A stretch of 64,000 nt of DNA. It comes from Leptolyngbyaceae cyanobacterium JSC-12 (GTDB lineage Bacteria > Cyanobacteriota > Cyanobacteriia > Leptolyngbyales > Leptolyngbyaceae). Below are positions 33,404 through 42,388 of the stretch, one piece after another (the first letter of the stretch is position 1; each line of letters begins with the position of its first letter). A program made the position numbers and the translations under genes. The stretch is from positions 1,324,723 through 1,388,722 of the forward strand of contig CM001633.1 in NCBI GenBank assembly GCA_000309945.1, given 5' to 3'. The notes under the pieces are model-generated. The model was not told the DNA's origin and made no database searches. It saw only the letters and a program-made list of their open reading frames with translations.

Positions 33404-33517
33404 ATGAAACACAGTGCTCCACTTCCTTATGATCTCGTGCTGTTGATCACAGAGCTTCTGGCGATTCTGCTTGCAGTATGGATTATATGGGTCACTCAAG
33501 CTCCCAACATTGCATAA
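33404..33517 (+). CDS. 37-aa single-span membrane peptide
   Basis: ATG 33404 has an excellent ribosome site (GGAGGGCGAACTA). The peptide starts MKHSAPLPYDLVLLITELLA and continues with ILLAVWIIWVTQAPNIA, forming one transmembrane helix of about 20 residues with short polar ends. It resembles a small photosynthetic or stress membrane peptide in architecture only. I recognise no known psb/pet/psa subunit. It is 23 bp before the next gene, probably in one operon. Confidence 0.6.
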   Translation: MKHSAPLPYDLVLLITELLAILLAVWIIWVTQAPNIA

Positions 33518-33540
33518 CTTCTCACAGGAGAACTTGCTTC

Positions 33541-33750
33541 ATGTCTGTTTCACTTCGAACAGTTTATTCCAACCTTAAGCGAATTGATGAGGTTGATATT
33601 GAAACCAGTGCTCTATACCGTCAGCGTGCTCAGGAAGTTTTGGCGCAGTCGGGCATTAGTCTGGCGCGGAGACAGGTGATTGCTCGTCGTTTGATGCAGG
33701 CAAATCAATTTCTAGGCATGAGAACCACTGGCAACGGAGATAGTTACTAA
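33541..33750 (+). CDS. Small basic helical protein, unknown
   Basis: 69 residues from ATG 33541 with AGGAG about 12 nt upstream. The sequence is helical and basic (VYSNLKRIDEVDIETSALYR, AQSGISLARRQVIARRLMQA). No membrane segment or cysteine. It follows the 37-aa membrane peptide closely and overlaps or abuts the end of a decayed histidine kinase on the other strand. Family and function are not recognised. Confidence 0.65.
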   Translation: MSVSLRTVYSNLKRIDEVDIETSALYRQRAQEVLAQSGISLARRQVIARRLMQANQFLGMRTTGNGDSY

Positions 33751-33754
33751 GCCC

Positions 33755-34219
33755 TGCTCTGTTGCTCTTGTACAAACTGTAGCCATCTTCCTCCGGCATC
33801 CCAATATCACTGAGCAACACATAGGGGCGATCGCAATTTATGAGAACCAAGTGCCAGAAATTCATCTTTCATCCGACCAGTGGATTCTGCCTGCTGCCGG
33901 GCAACCTGTTCCCTGACTAAAATGCTCTCCCGTTCTGCTTCAATACTTCTACGCTCAGTAATCTCTAAACTAACGCCTGTCATCTGGATTGGGGTTCCAG
34001 CGGCAGTGGGAAATACACGTCCTCGACTGGCTATCCATCCCAGGGTGCCATCCGGTTTGCTAATCCAAAACTCCAGGCTAAATTCTTCTTGTTCATGAAC
34101 AGCCTGTTGAATCGTTCCCGATATTCTAGACAGTAGTGATCATCTGTTGCTGATATGGCAACCGGAGTTCTAGGTAAGTGGGCAAAGTCGTCATAGAAAA
34201 TATGAGTCCCAGAAAACAA
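33755..34219 (-). pseudogene. Decayed hybrid histidine kinase (PAS, HisKA start, REC)
   Basis: On the minus strand, FSGTHIFYDDFAHLPRTPVA continues after a frameshift near 34110 into IQQAVHEQEEFSLEFWISKP, DGTLGWIASRGRVFPTAAGT, PIQMTGVSLEITERRSIEAE and RESILVREQVARQQAEST, a PAS/PAC pattern. Next comes GRMKDEFLALGSHKLR, the beginning of a HisKA H-box region, which joins directly to CDRPYVLLSDIGMPEEDGYS, a response-regulator receiver with its phospho-Asp. The kinase catalytic part is deleted. The receiver runs off into random sequence. Confidence 0.8.
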
Positions 34220-34355
34220 TCTGCGTCTATCAGAAGACAGATGTTTACAACTGCAAGACTCATTGGCTTTTGCCCCGCATCTGCTTTCCCAGTCTTGAGA
34301 AGCCAGCTAAAATGTTCAGAGATTAGTTGGTCAACCTAGTGCTGGTAGAACCTAA

Positions 34356-35156
34356 GTGACTGAGCGGGCAACTCCAAACAGCGAAGACTTGAAAACTCCA
34401 TACCAAAAGGTGTTAGCCGGAAGCTACTACGAGCTTTTGGGACTACATCCATCAGCTTCTGCGCGTGAAATTCGCCAGGCATACCGCGACTTGAGTAAGT
34501 TGTATCATCCAGATACTACAAAACTGCCAACTGCAATCGCTACCACTCAGTTTCAGAAACTTAATGAAGCCTATGCAACATTGAGCAGCCCCGAACGCCG
34601 TAGTAGGTATGACCGCAAGATCGGGTACTCTTCTGTTGCCGTTGTACAATCCCTCCCCAACCTGCACCGTTCATCCTCGCCAAAGCAACCCTACTCGTCT
34701 TCTGCATACTTAGACCCTACGGACCGTCCGCTTTCACCTGGAGAAATCTTTGCCCTGTTTATCCTGGGGTTAACATTTATTGGATGTTTGTGTTTAGCGA
34801 TCGCGATCGGCTTAACTCGCGGCGACGCTATGTTGCAAACTGCTACAGTGCAGAAAGATGCGGCTCGATCAGCCATTCACCAAACTGTTCAGCCAGCAGT
34901 AGCAAAGCCAGCAGTGCCACAAGCACCAACATTACAACAATCTACACCGCCTCAACCAATTCCATCCATCTCCTCAAAGGATGCGGCTCCGACTGTCCCT
35001 CCTTTATCTATCACTCCATCCCTTCCTACAAAGGAGGTGCCAGATCGGATAGATGCTACCAATCAGATAGATGCTAACAATCAGTCAACTAATGCTCCAT
35101 TGCCAAGCAATACTTCTCAACTTCATGCTTCTCCAGTTCCCGAAATTCCCACTTGA
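34356..35156 (+). CDS. J-domain (DnaJ-like) membrane protein
   Basis: 266 residues from GTG 34356. The N-terminal J domain (SYYELLGLHPSASAREIRQA, HPD at 51-53, FQKLNEAYATLSSPERRSRY) would stimulate an Hsp70 partner. One membrane segment follows at about 137-160 (IFALFILGLTFIGCLCLAIA), then a disordered Ala/Pro/Gln/Thr-rich tail. There is no Gly/Phe or zinc region, so it is a specialised type III J protein. The DUF3143 gene follows 77 bp downstream on the same strand. Confidence 0.88.
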   Translation: MTERATPNSEDLKTPYQKVLAGSYYELLGLHPSASAREIRQAYRDLSKLYHPDTTKLPTAIATTQFQKLNEAYATLSSPERRSRYDRKIGYSSVAVVQSLPNLHRSSSPKQPYSSSAYLDPTDRPLSPGEIFALFILGLTFIGCLCLAIAIGLTRGDAMLQTATVQKDAARSAIHQTVQPAVAKPAVPQAPTLQQSTPPQPIPSISSKDAAPTVPPLSITPSLPTKEVPDRIDATNQIDANNQSTNAPLPSNTSQLHASPVPEIPT

Positions 35157-35233
35157 GTAGGACTCCACTATCAACTTGGTACACTTGTTTGATTGACTAT
35201 TTCCATCAACTATTCCAGTTACGCATAGAATCC

Positions 35234-35506
35234 ATGACTCTCCCTCCCGCGAACACTCCTCTGTACAACCATCCGCTACCTGAAATTGAACATTGGCTGA
35301 GCGATCGCGGCTGTCAGCAGGACAAAACTGACCTCCATTGTTGGTACGTTGAACGTCCCAACTGGAAAGCTGAAATCTGGCTGGATATTGATCAGCTAAC
35401 CGTTCGATATTTTGGCACGACTGACACCGAGCAAGCGATCCAACGCTCATTCAAATATTCTTTAAGTCGTCAAGATATTGAAGATGCTATCTTTGCTGGA
35501 CCTTAG
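35234..35506 (+). CDS. DUF3143 family protein
   Basis: 90 residues from ATG 35234, which gives the family-typical [20 protein letters not shown]. The longer frame from 35153 overlaps the J-protein stop and is not supported. The core [26 protein letters not shown] and [19 protein letters not shown] is characteristic of this cyanobacterial family of unknown function. It lies after the J-protein gene and its 3' end overlaps the uppS 3' end by 4 bp (convergent). Confidence 0.88.
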   Translation: MTLPPANTPLYNHPLPEIEHWLSDRGCQQDKTDLHCWYVERPNWKAEIWLDIDQLTVRYFGTTDTEQAIQRSFKYSLSRQDIEDAIFAGP

Positions 35507-36252
35507 ATCTTGCCGAATCGGCGTTCTCGTTGTTGATAAGCTGATAAGGCTTGATGAAATTCGTGCCGATCAAAGTCAGGCCAAAGAGTATCTGTTACAT
35601 AAATCTCACCATAGGCTAATTGCCACAACAAAAAGTTACTGAGCCGCATTTCACCACTGGTACGAATTAGTAAATCAGGATCGCAAATCCCAGTCGTGTA
35701 AAGATGACGCTCAAACAAGGCTTCATCAATCTCATCCGGGTTTAGGTGTCCCTGCTGCACCTGCTGGGCGATCGCCCGACACGCCTGTAGAATCTCCTGT
35801 CGTCCACCATAGTTCGTGGCAACCGTAAACTGAATGCCCTGATTACCAGCCGTCTGCTCCATTGATTTCTCAATCTCTATCTGGAGCGATCGGGGCAATG
35901 CTGCTAAATTTCCCACAAAGCGAATGCGAACATTCTCCTCCATCATTTCCCGGAGTTCTTGCCGCAGCACCCGCTCAAACAACGTCATCAAAAATTCCAC
36001 TTCTTCGGATGGTCTGCCCCAATTCTCTGTAGAAAAGGCATACGCTGTCAGTGCCTCAATTCCCCAGTCCCGACAGCACCGCAATAAATCCTTGAGTGCA
36101 TCCACCCCCCGACGATGCCCCATAAATCTGGGCATCCCTCGCCGTTTTGCCCAACGACCATTGCCATCCATAATTACAGCAACATGCCTTGGTAGACGTT
36201 CTCGTTGAAGGTCGGTGGGCAACTCTTGCAAGATAATTGAGTGTGCAGTCAT
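35503..36252 (-). CDS. uppS: Isoprenyl transferase (undecaprenyl diphosphate synthase type)
   Basis: 249 residues, cis-prenyltransferase that makes the C55 lipid carrier for peptidoglycan and other envelope polymers. The active-site motif [20 protein letters not shown] with Asp29 is present. [42 protein letters not shown] and [20 protein letters not shown] follow in order. Start ATG 36252 has CCGGAGAAATC upstream as ribosome site. cdaA lies upstream on the same strand, a common cyanobacterial order. Confidence 0.97.
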   Translation of the reverse strand: MTAHSIILQELPTDLQRERLPRHVAVIMDGNGRWAKRRGMPRFMGHRRGVDALKDLLRCCRDWGIEALTAYAFSTENWGRPSEEVEFLMTLFERVLRQELREMMEENVRIRFVGNLAALPRSLQIEIEKSMEQTAGNQGIQFTVATNYGGRQEILQACRAIAQQVQQGHLNPDEIDEALFERHLYTTGICDPDLLIRTSGEMRLSNFLLWQLAYGEIYVTDTLWPDFDRHEFHQALSAYQQRERRFGKI

Positions 36253-36333
36253 GATTTCTCCGGATTGATTACGCCTAAAGCCAGTGAACCTCAGTCGATA
36301 AAGATTTGGCTGTATGAATATTGCACTCTTTAC

Positions 36334-37305
36334 CTAACCTTTAAGTTTTCGACCCCTTATTAACTGTTTAAAAAATGCCCAGATTTTAGAAGCAACCTGG
36401 CGACTTAGACTGCCTAAACTAGGAGCGCCAGTTTCACGGTCAACAGACTGAGAAAGCCGCGTCTCCAAAAGCTCCTTCAGTTTACTGCTGGTCAAAGGAC
36501 GGTTTAACAACCCTCGTTCTGCCAGAGAAATGGAACCAGTTTCTTCCGATACAACCACACAAATGCAATTTTCGACCCGCTCCGTAATTCCCATTGCAGC
36601 CCGATGGCGAGTGCCCAATTGGCGAGAGGCGGTTCGTTCTGATAACGGCAAAATCACTCCTGCTGCTACAATTCGGGTATCTCGAATTAACACAGCACCA
36701 TCATGCAAGAGCGTACTCGTTTGAAAAATAGTTTGTAATAGCTCTTTTGAAATTTCAGCATTGAGCTTAACTCCTGGCACTGAAAAATCACGCTCGTCAA
36801 TCGGGCTGGACGTCTCAATAATCATGAGTGCCCCTGTTCGGTTTTGCGAAAGCTCTTTGACTGCATCAACAATTTCATCCACGGTATTCGTTGCCTTATG
36901 GGGGCTACGCTGATGGGGCTGAATCAACTGGAGAATTTGCCCTCGCCCCAGTTGCTCTAGAAACCGACGAAACTCTGATTGTAGAATAAAAGCCATCGCA
37001 ACGGCGGAGCCAACCACTAGATTGCCTAACACAAAGCTCAATAAACGCAACTCCAACCGCGTGCTAATGGCAGCCGCCAACATCAGGATAATGAACCCTC
37101 GTACCATCCATAGGGTTCTACGCTCACCAATGACCACTAACATCATGTAGGTGAGAATCACAACTAACCCGACATCAAACAGCGTCCAAACAGTATCCGC
37201 AATGTTCTCAGGTAAAAAACGACGAACAATTGGACTTTGGGCAAGAAGACACAGGGATGGTATCAAGCCAGATTTTCCTAGCCAATACATCCACAATCCC
37301 CCCAT
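36334..37305 (-). CDS. cdaA: Diadenylate cyclase (CdaA type)
   Basis: 323 residues, membrane enzyme that makes c-di-AMP from ATP. Hydrophobic N-terminal helices (VGLVVILTYMMLVVIGERR, FIILMLAAAISTRLELRLLS, NLVVGSAVAMAFIL) precede the DAC domain with LLHDGAVLIRDTRIVAAGV (DGA) and QLGTRHRAAMGITE (RHR). The start is uncertain between ATG 37305 and ATG 37290; the latter has GGGGGGATTGTGG before it. It likely forms an operon with uppS and lies downstream of lysA, linking it to cell-wall genes. Confidence 0.94.
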   Translation of the reverse strand: MGGLWMYWLGKSGLIPSLCLLAQSPIVRRFLPENIADTVWTLFDVGLVVILTYMMLVVIGERRTLWMVRGFIILMLAAAISTRLELRLLSFVLGNLVVGSAVAMAFILQSEFRRFLEQLGRGQILQLIQPHQRSPHKATNTVDEIVDAVKELSQNRTGALMIIETSSPIDERDFSVPGVKLNAEISKELLQTIFQTSTLLHDGAVLIRDTRIVAAGVILPLSERTASRQLGTRHRAAMGITERVENCICVVVSEETGSISLAERGLLNRPLTSSKLKELLETRLSQSVDRETGAPSLGSLSRQVASKIWAFFKQLIRGRKLKG

Positions 37306-37378
37306 CGGTTTGGTTGAACCCTATGCCTTCGTATGGTTCTGGTCACTCAATTTGCAACTCAACTAGCCATGATTGTAT

Positions 37379-38779
37379 TCAGCGCAGTCTTTCTGGCAGG
37401 CGATCCTGACGAATCAAATCAGCATAGGACTCACGCTGAAGAATTAGGTTGGCTTCTCCTGCGTTGACTATAACCGCAGCCGGACGAGGGATACGATTGT
37501 AGTTTGACGACATGCTGTAATTGTATGCGCCTGTTGCAGGGATGACGAGTATATCCCCTGGATGGGCTTCGGCTAAATTAGCATCTTTAATCAGGACATC
37601 CCCTGATTCACAGTGTTTCCCAGCGATGGTCACGGTTTGATCCAACGGTGCAGACATCCGATTCGCAACCACTGCCCGGTAAACCGATTGGTAGGTGATT
37701 GGGCGAGGATTATCTGACATCCCACCATCGACTGAGAGATATTGGCGAATGCCAGGAATGATCTTCTGGCTACCTACTGTATAAGCCGTGACGCAGGCAG
37801 AACCAATCAACGATCGCCCTGGTTCACTCAATACTTTGGGATAAGGGACATTATGGGTCTTACAGGCAGTTGCCAGCGACTCCGCCACCCCCTTCACCCA
37901 CTCATCAATTGCAGGGGGATCATCTGCTTCCGTATAGCAAATTCCCAGTCCGCCACCAACATTTAATTCGCTAATTGGCAGACCGTATTGGATCGCTTTG
38001 GTAAGCCACTGCACCATGACTCCCCCAAGGTCTTGATGAGGTTGAAGTTCAAAAATTTGAGATCCAATATGGGCATGTAATCCGATACAGGAAAGAGCCG
38101 TTTGTTGACTTAAACATTGGAAAACTTCATCCAGTTGGGTTGGATCGAAGCCAAATTTGCTATCAATATGCCCGGTGCGGATGTATTCATGAGTATGGCA
38201 CTCAATTCCTGGTGTAAGACGAATCATCACGCGAGTAGGAACTTCTGGCTCCTGACTTCTGCTTCCCGCGATCGCTGCCAGAGTTTCTAACTCAAACCAG
38301 TTATCCACAACGACTGTGCAAGCAACCTCAATAGCGAACTCCAACTCTTCTTGAGATTTGTTATTGCCATGAAAATAAATTTTGGTAGGAGCGACCCCAG
38401 CCTCAAGCGCTGTATACAGTTCGCCTCCTGATACCACATCCATACCCAACCCTTCTGATGCAGCGATCGCGCATACCGCCAGACAACTCCAGGCTTTAGA
38501 AGCATATATCACTTGAGCTTCGCCAGGATAGTAACGCGCAAATGCATCTCGATACTGGCTACAGGTTCTTCGCAGGGTTGCCTCATCCAAAATGTATAAG
38601 GGAGAGCCAAATCGATGAACTAACTCTCTAACATCGCAACCCCCAATCTCTAAACAGTCTTTCTCGTTGACTCGAGCCGTAATTGGAAATAGCAATTGAT
38701 TGGGTGACGTTGTTTCGGTCACTGTATCCGGCAGATACGTGCGACCAGAAGGTTGAACAGTGACTGGGGTCGATACCAT
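37379..38779 (-). CDS. lysA: Diaminopimelate decarboxylase
   Basis: 466 residues, PLP enzyme for the last step of lysine synthesis. The PLP lysine lies in AQVIYASKAWSCLAV. HAHIGSQIFE, NVGGGLGICYTE, EPGRSLIGSACV and CESGDVLIKDANL mark the PLP and substrate sites. A short SRSQEPEVPT stretch between a conserved helix and strand looks like one of the repeat-derived insertions seen elsewhere in the window. It heads the lysA-cdaA-uppS minus-strand group. Confidence 0.96.
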   Translation of the reverse strand: MVSTPVTVQPSGRTYLPDTVTETTSPNQLLFPITARVNEKDCLEIGGCDVRELVHRFGSPLYILDEATLRRTCSQYRDAFARYYPGEAQVIYASKAWSCLAVCAIAASEGLGMDVVSGGELYTALEAGVAPTKIYFHGNNKSQEELEFAIEVACTVVVDNWFELETLAAIAGSRSQEPEVPTRVMIRLTPGIECHTHEYIRTGHIDSKFGFDPTQLDEVFQCLSQQTALSCIGLHAHIGSQIFELQPHQDLGGVMVQWLTKAIQYGLPISELNVGGGLGICYTEADDPPAIDEWVKGVAESLATACKTHNVPYPKVLSEPGRSLIGSACVTAYTVGSQKIIPGIRQYLSVDGGMSDNPRPITYQSVYRAVVANRMSAPLDQTVTIAGKHCESGDVLIKDANLAEAHPGDILVIPATGAYNYSMSSNYNRIPRPAAVIVNAGEANLILQRESYADLIRQDRLPERLR

Positions 38780-38875
38780 CTCTGGCTTAGTGTCCTCGTC
38801 TGATAGACAAAAAATACTTAACTTTATCAGTTTACAATCGAGAGCTATGCATCCTCAGAAGATCGTTAAGCATTT

Positions 38876-39613
38876 GTGCGTTTTCTTACCATTCAACCCC
38901 TTACCCCTGAATTTCTTCCTGCTGCCTTGGAACTTGATCGCCTTAGCCTCGGTGGGCTTTGGAGCACAGACGGCTATCTTCGAGAACTGGCAAGTCCAAA
39001 TAGTGACTTGTTGATTTTGCGAGAGATAGAAGGGGGAAAGCAGACAGTGGAAAATGAATGGGATAGAAGAGGACAGGGAGATACATCAGGGGAGCAAGGA
39101 TTAGGGATCGAGTATCCGAATTTGCCTACCCCCTATCCTCTATCCCCTATTTCTGCTTCCCCATCAATTCCCCATTCTCCTTCTCCTACCCTCTTCGCTC
39201 TCGGCTGCTCTTGGGCAATTTTAGAAGAAGCTCACATTACTTTGATGGCGGTACATCCTGCCTATCAGCGTCAGGGATTGGGGCAAGCAATGCTGTGTGC
39301 TTTGCTGACGACTGCCTGCAAACGCCAATTAGAACGGGCTACATTAGAGGTGAAGGTTTCCAATCAGGCAGCGATCTCGCTCTACGAAAAGTTTGGCTTC
39401 AAAGTTGCAGGGCGGCGTAAATGCTACTACCAGGATACGGGAGAGGATGCCTTGGTAATGTGGCGGGGTGGACTGCATCAATCAGATTTTTGTAAAACCT
39501 TGCATCAGTGGTGGGGGCAGGTGAGCGATCGCCTGCAGCAGGTTGGATGGCAACTCTTGCAAACTGAGTCCAATTATCACAACTTGCTTGACTCGACGAT
39601 CATTTGCGATTAA
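38876..39613 (+). CDS. rimI: Ribosomal-protein-alanine N-acetyltransferase-like GNAT with repeat insertion
   Basis: 245 residues from GTG 38876. The GNAT fold is recognisable: LTPEFLPAALELDRLSLGGL, ITLMAVHPAYQRQGLGQAML (acetyl-CoA loop QRQGLGQA), LEVKVSNQAAISLYEKFGFK and GRRKCYYQDTGEDALVMW. RimI acetylates the N-terminus of ribosomal protein S18; substrate here is inferred from family. About 50 residues between LLILREIEGG and LFALGCSWAILEEAH are repeat-derived (LPTPYPLSPISASPSIPHSP) and absent from typical RimI. A ~40-residue C-terminal tail is extra. Confidence 0.85.
   Translation: MRFLTIQPLTPEFLPAALELDRLSLGGLWSTDGYLRELASPNSDLLILREIEGGKQTVENEWDRRGQGDTSGEQGLGIEYPNLPTPYPLSPISASPSIPHSPSPTLFALGCSWAILEEAHITLMAVHPAYQRQGLGQAMLCALLTTACKRQLERATLEVKVSNQAAISLYEKFGFKVAGRRKCYYQDTGEDALVMWRGGLHQSDFCKTLHQWWGQVSDRLQQVGWQLLQTESNYHNLLDSTIICD
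39030..39195. repeat. Repeat insertion within rimI
   Basis: Low-complexity sequence of AGAAGGGGGAAAGCAG and CCCCTATCCTCTATCCCC type, in frame within the acetyltransferase gene. It is the same class as the insertions in mutM and mutS2. Confidence 0.75.
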
Positions 39614-39769
39614 CAATCTCCCCTTGGGACGTTTTCCAGACATACCCCAAGAAAGTTTGTCAGGTACGGAGATCACGAACAACTCTGACTGTTTATATCA
39701 GACAGTCGGACAAATCTACTATGCTAGAATCAGCAGTACCGGCAAGCAGCAGGTGATAGGAAACACGCC

Positions 39770-42238
39770 ATGTTTGAACGCTTCACAGAAAAAGCCATCA
39801 AGGTGATTATGCTTGCCCAGGAGGAAGCTCGCCGCCTGGGGCATAATTTTGTAGGTACGGAGCAGATCCTTCTAGGTCTAATTGGAGAGGGAACTGGCGT
39901 CGCCGCCAAAGTACTGAAATCAATGGGCGTTAACCTGAAGGACGCTCGCATCGAGGTTGAAAAGATTATTGGTCGAGGCTCTGGCTTCGTCGCAGTTGAG
40001 ATTCCCTTCACCCCCCGCGCGAAGCGAGTTTTAGAGCTGTCTCTAGAAGAGGCTCGTCAGCTTGGGCATAACTATATTGGGACTGAACATCTTTTGCTCG
40101 GTCTCATCCGTGAAGGCGAAGGCGTTGCTGCAAGGGTGCTGGAGAATTTAGGCGTAGACCTCTCCAAGGTACGCACTCAGGTGATTCGCATGCTAGGTGA
40201 AACTGCAGAGGTCACCTCAGGTGGTTCCCAAGGACGGACAAAAACCCCCACATTGGATGAGTTTGGTTCTAACCTAACTCAGTTAGCCGCAGAAGGTAAG
40301 CTCGATCCAGTTGTGGGACGCCAGAAGGAAATTGAGCGTGTGATCCAGATTTTGGGTCGTCGTACGAAAAATAACCCTGTTCTCATCGGGGAACCAGGAG
40401 TTGGGAAGACCGCAATCGCAGAAGGTTTGGCTCAACGCATCGCCAACGATGATGTGCCAGACATTTTGGAAGAGAAACGTGTTGTCACCCTGGATATTGG
40501 CTTGCTGGTTGCAGGCACCAAATATCGTGGTGAGTTTGAGGAACGCCTTAAGAAGATCATGGATGAAATTCGTTCTGCTGGGAACGTCATCCTGGTGATC
40601 GACGAAGTTCACACTCTGATCGGTGCAGGCGCAGCTGAAGGCGCGATCGATGCCGCAAATATCCTTAAACCTGCCCTGGCAAGAGGAGAACTGCAGTGCA
40701 TCGGTGCTACTACCCTGGACGAATACCGCAAGCACATTGAACGGGATGCCGCATTGGAACGGCGTTTTCAGCCTGTGATGGTGGGTGAACCAACCGTAGA
40801 TGAAACGATTGAGATCTTACGTGGCTTGCGGGAACGCTACGAGCAACACCACAAGTTGAAGATTTCGGATGTGGCGCTGGAAGCGGCGGCTAAGTTATCT
40901 GATCGGTACATCTCGGATCGCTATCTGCCTGATAAAGCCATTGACTTGATTGACGAAGCGGGTTCCCGTGTGCGGCTGATTAACTCCCAACTACCCCCAG
41001 CCGCTAAAGAGCTGGATAAGGAACTGCGCCAGGTTCTGAAGGAAAAGGACGATGCCGTTCGTTCCCAGAACTTTGACCGGGCAGGTGCCCTCCGCGATCG
41101 CGAAATGGAGATTAAAGCTGAAATTCGGGCGATCGCTCAAAACAAGAAAACGGAATCTTCTAGCGATGAAACTCCTGTGGTTACCGAAGAAGACATCGCT
41201 CAGATTGTCGCTTCTTGGACGGGTGTTCCAGTCAATAAACTCACTGAATCCGAGTCTGAAAAGCTTCTGCACATGGAGGACACCCTGCACCAGCGCTTGA
41301 TCGGGCAGGATGAAGCGGTTAGAGCAGTCTCTCGTGCCATCCGGCGGGCACGGGTTGGTTTGAAAAATCCCAACCGTCCAATTGCTAGTTTCATCTTCTC
41401 TGGTCCGACTGGCGTTGGTAAAACGGAATTGACGAAGGCGCTTGCTTCCTACTTCTTTGGATCAGAAGAGGCGATGATCCGTCTTGATATGTCGGAATAC
41501 ATGGAACGTCACACGGTTTCCAAATTGATTGGCTCGCCCCCAGGCTATGTTGGTTACAACGAGGGTGGTCAGTTAACTGAAGCCGTTCGTCGTCGTCCCT
41601 ACACTGTAGTTCTATTCGACGAAATCGAGAAAGCGCACCCTGATGTGTTCAATATGCTGCTGCAAATCCTGGAAGATGGTCGTTTGACTGATGCCAAGGG
41701 GCGCACAGTAGACTTCAAGAACACACTGCTGATCATGACTTCTAACATCGGTTCAAAGGTGATTGAGAAGGGTGGCGGTGGACTGGGATTCGACTTCACC
41801 TCCGAAAATGAAGAAGAATCGCAGTATAACCGTATTCGCTCCTTGGTGAACGAAGAACTAAAACAGTACTTCCGTCCAGAATTCTTGAACCGGGTCGATG
41901 AAATTATCGTTTTCCGCCAACTCAAGAAAGACGAGGTCAAGGAAATTGCCGATATCATGCTCAACGAGGTGTTTGGTCGCCTCCGAGAGCAGGGCATTGT
42001 CTTGGAAGTGACTGAGAAGTTCAAGGATCGCCTCGTGGAAGAGGGCTACAATCCCAGCTACGGTGCTCGTCCACTCCGTCGTGCCATCATGCGTCTGCTA
42101 GAGGACTCGCTTGCAGAGGAGATTCTGTCTGGTCGTGTGAATGACGGTGACACTGCCGTGGTAGACGTGGATGAGAGTGGTCAGGTTGTGGTTCGCCCTG
42201 GCGAAAAGCGGGAACTGATTCCACAAGCAGCTGAGTAA
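39770..42238 (+). CDS. clpC: ATP-dependent Clp protease ATP-binding subunit ClpC
   Basis: 822 residues, Hsp100 unfoldase that feeds substrates to ClpP. Two N-terminal Clp repeats ([40 protein letters not shown]), AAA-1 Walker [10 protein letters not shown], a UVR-containing middle domain ([20 protein letters not shown]), AAA-2 Walker [10 protein letters not shown], Walker [12 protein letters not shown], and the ClpP-docking loop region (GLGFDF). Codon use is strong and even, as for a highly expressed essential gene. The ATG at 39770 gives the standard [11 protein letters not shown]. Confidence 0.98.
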   Translation: MFERFTEKAIKVIMLAQEEARRLGHNFVGTEQILLGLIGEGTGVAAKVLKSMGVNLKDARIEVEKIIGRGSGFVAVEIPFTPRAKRVLELSLEEARQLGHNYIGTEHLLLGLIREGEGVAARVLENLGVDLSKVRTQVIRMLGETAEVTSGGSQGRTKTPTLDEFGSNLTQLAAEGKLDPVVGRQKEIERVIQILGRRTKNNPVLIGEPGVGKTAIAEGLAQRIANDDVPDILEEKRVVTLDIGLLVAGTKYRGEFEERLKKIMDEIRSAGNVILVIDEVHTLIGAGAAEGAIDAANILKPALARGELQCIGATTLDEYRKHIERDAALERRFQPVMVGEPTVDETIEILRGLRERYEQHHKLKISDVALEAAAKLSDRYISDRYLPDKAIDLIDEAGSRVRLINSQLPPAAKELDKELRQVLKEKDDAVRSQNFDRAGALRDREMEIKAEIRAIAQNKKTESSSDETPVVTEEDIAQIVASWTGVPVNKLTESESEKLLHMEDTLHQRLIGQDEAVRAVSRAIRRARVGLKNPNRPIASFIFSGPTGVGKTELTKALASYFFGSEEAMIRLDMSEYMERHTVSKLIGSPPGYVGYNEGGQLTEAVRRRPYTVVLFDEIEKAHPDVFNMLLQILEDGRLTDAKGRTVDFKNTLLIMTSNIGSKVIEKGGGGLGFDFTSENEEESQYNRIRSLVNEELKQYFRPEFLNRVDEIIVFRQLKKDEVKEIADIMLNEVFGRLREQGIVLEVTEKFKDRLVEEGYNPSYGARPLRRAIMRLLEDSLAEEILSGRVNDGDTAVVDVDESGQVVVRPGEKRELIPQAAE

Positions 42239-42388
42239 ACGATAGATTCCAAATTGTAGAAAGCGGTAGGGAGTGTTATCTCTTTATCGCTTTCACTAGT
42301 TTCTATAGCGATGGTCAGTCAGCTTAGGACAATCATTTCCTTTCTGTGCTTCCCTTAGAATAGAGATACAGTGACAGATTGAGCGAAT

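Noticed and set aside
14933-36264. Recurring TCCGGA / TCTCCGGAT as a possible operator
   Set aside because: A 6-bp palindrome is expected about 15 times in 64 kb, and two of the longer matches are simply GGAGA ribosome sites of minus-strand genes.
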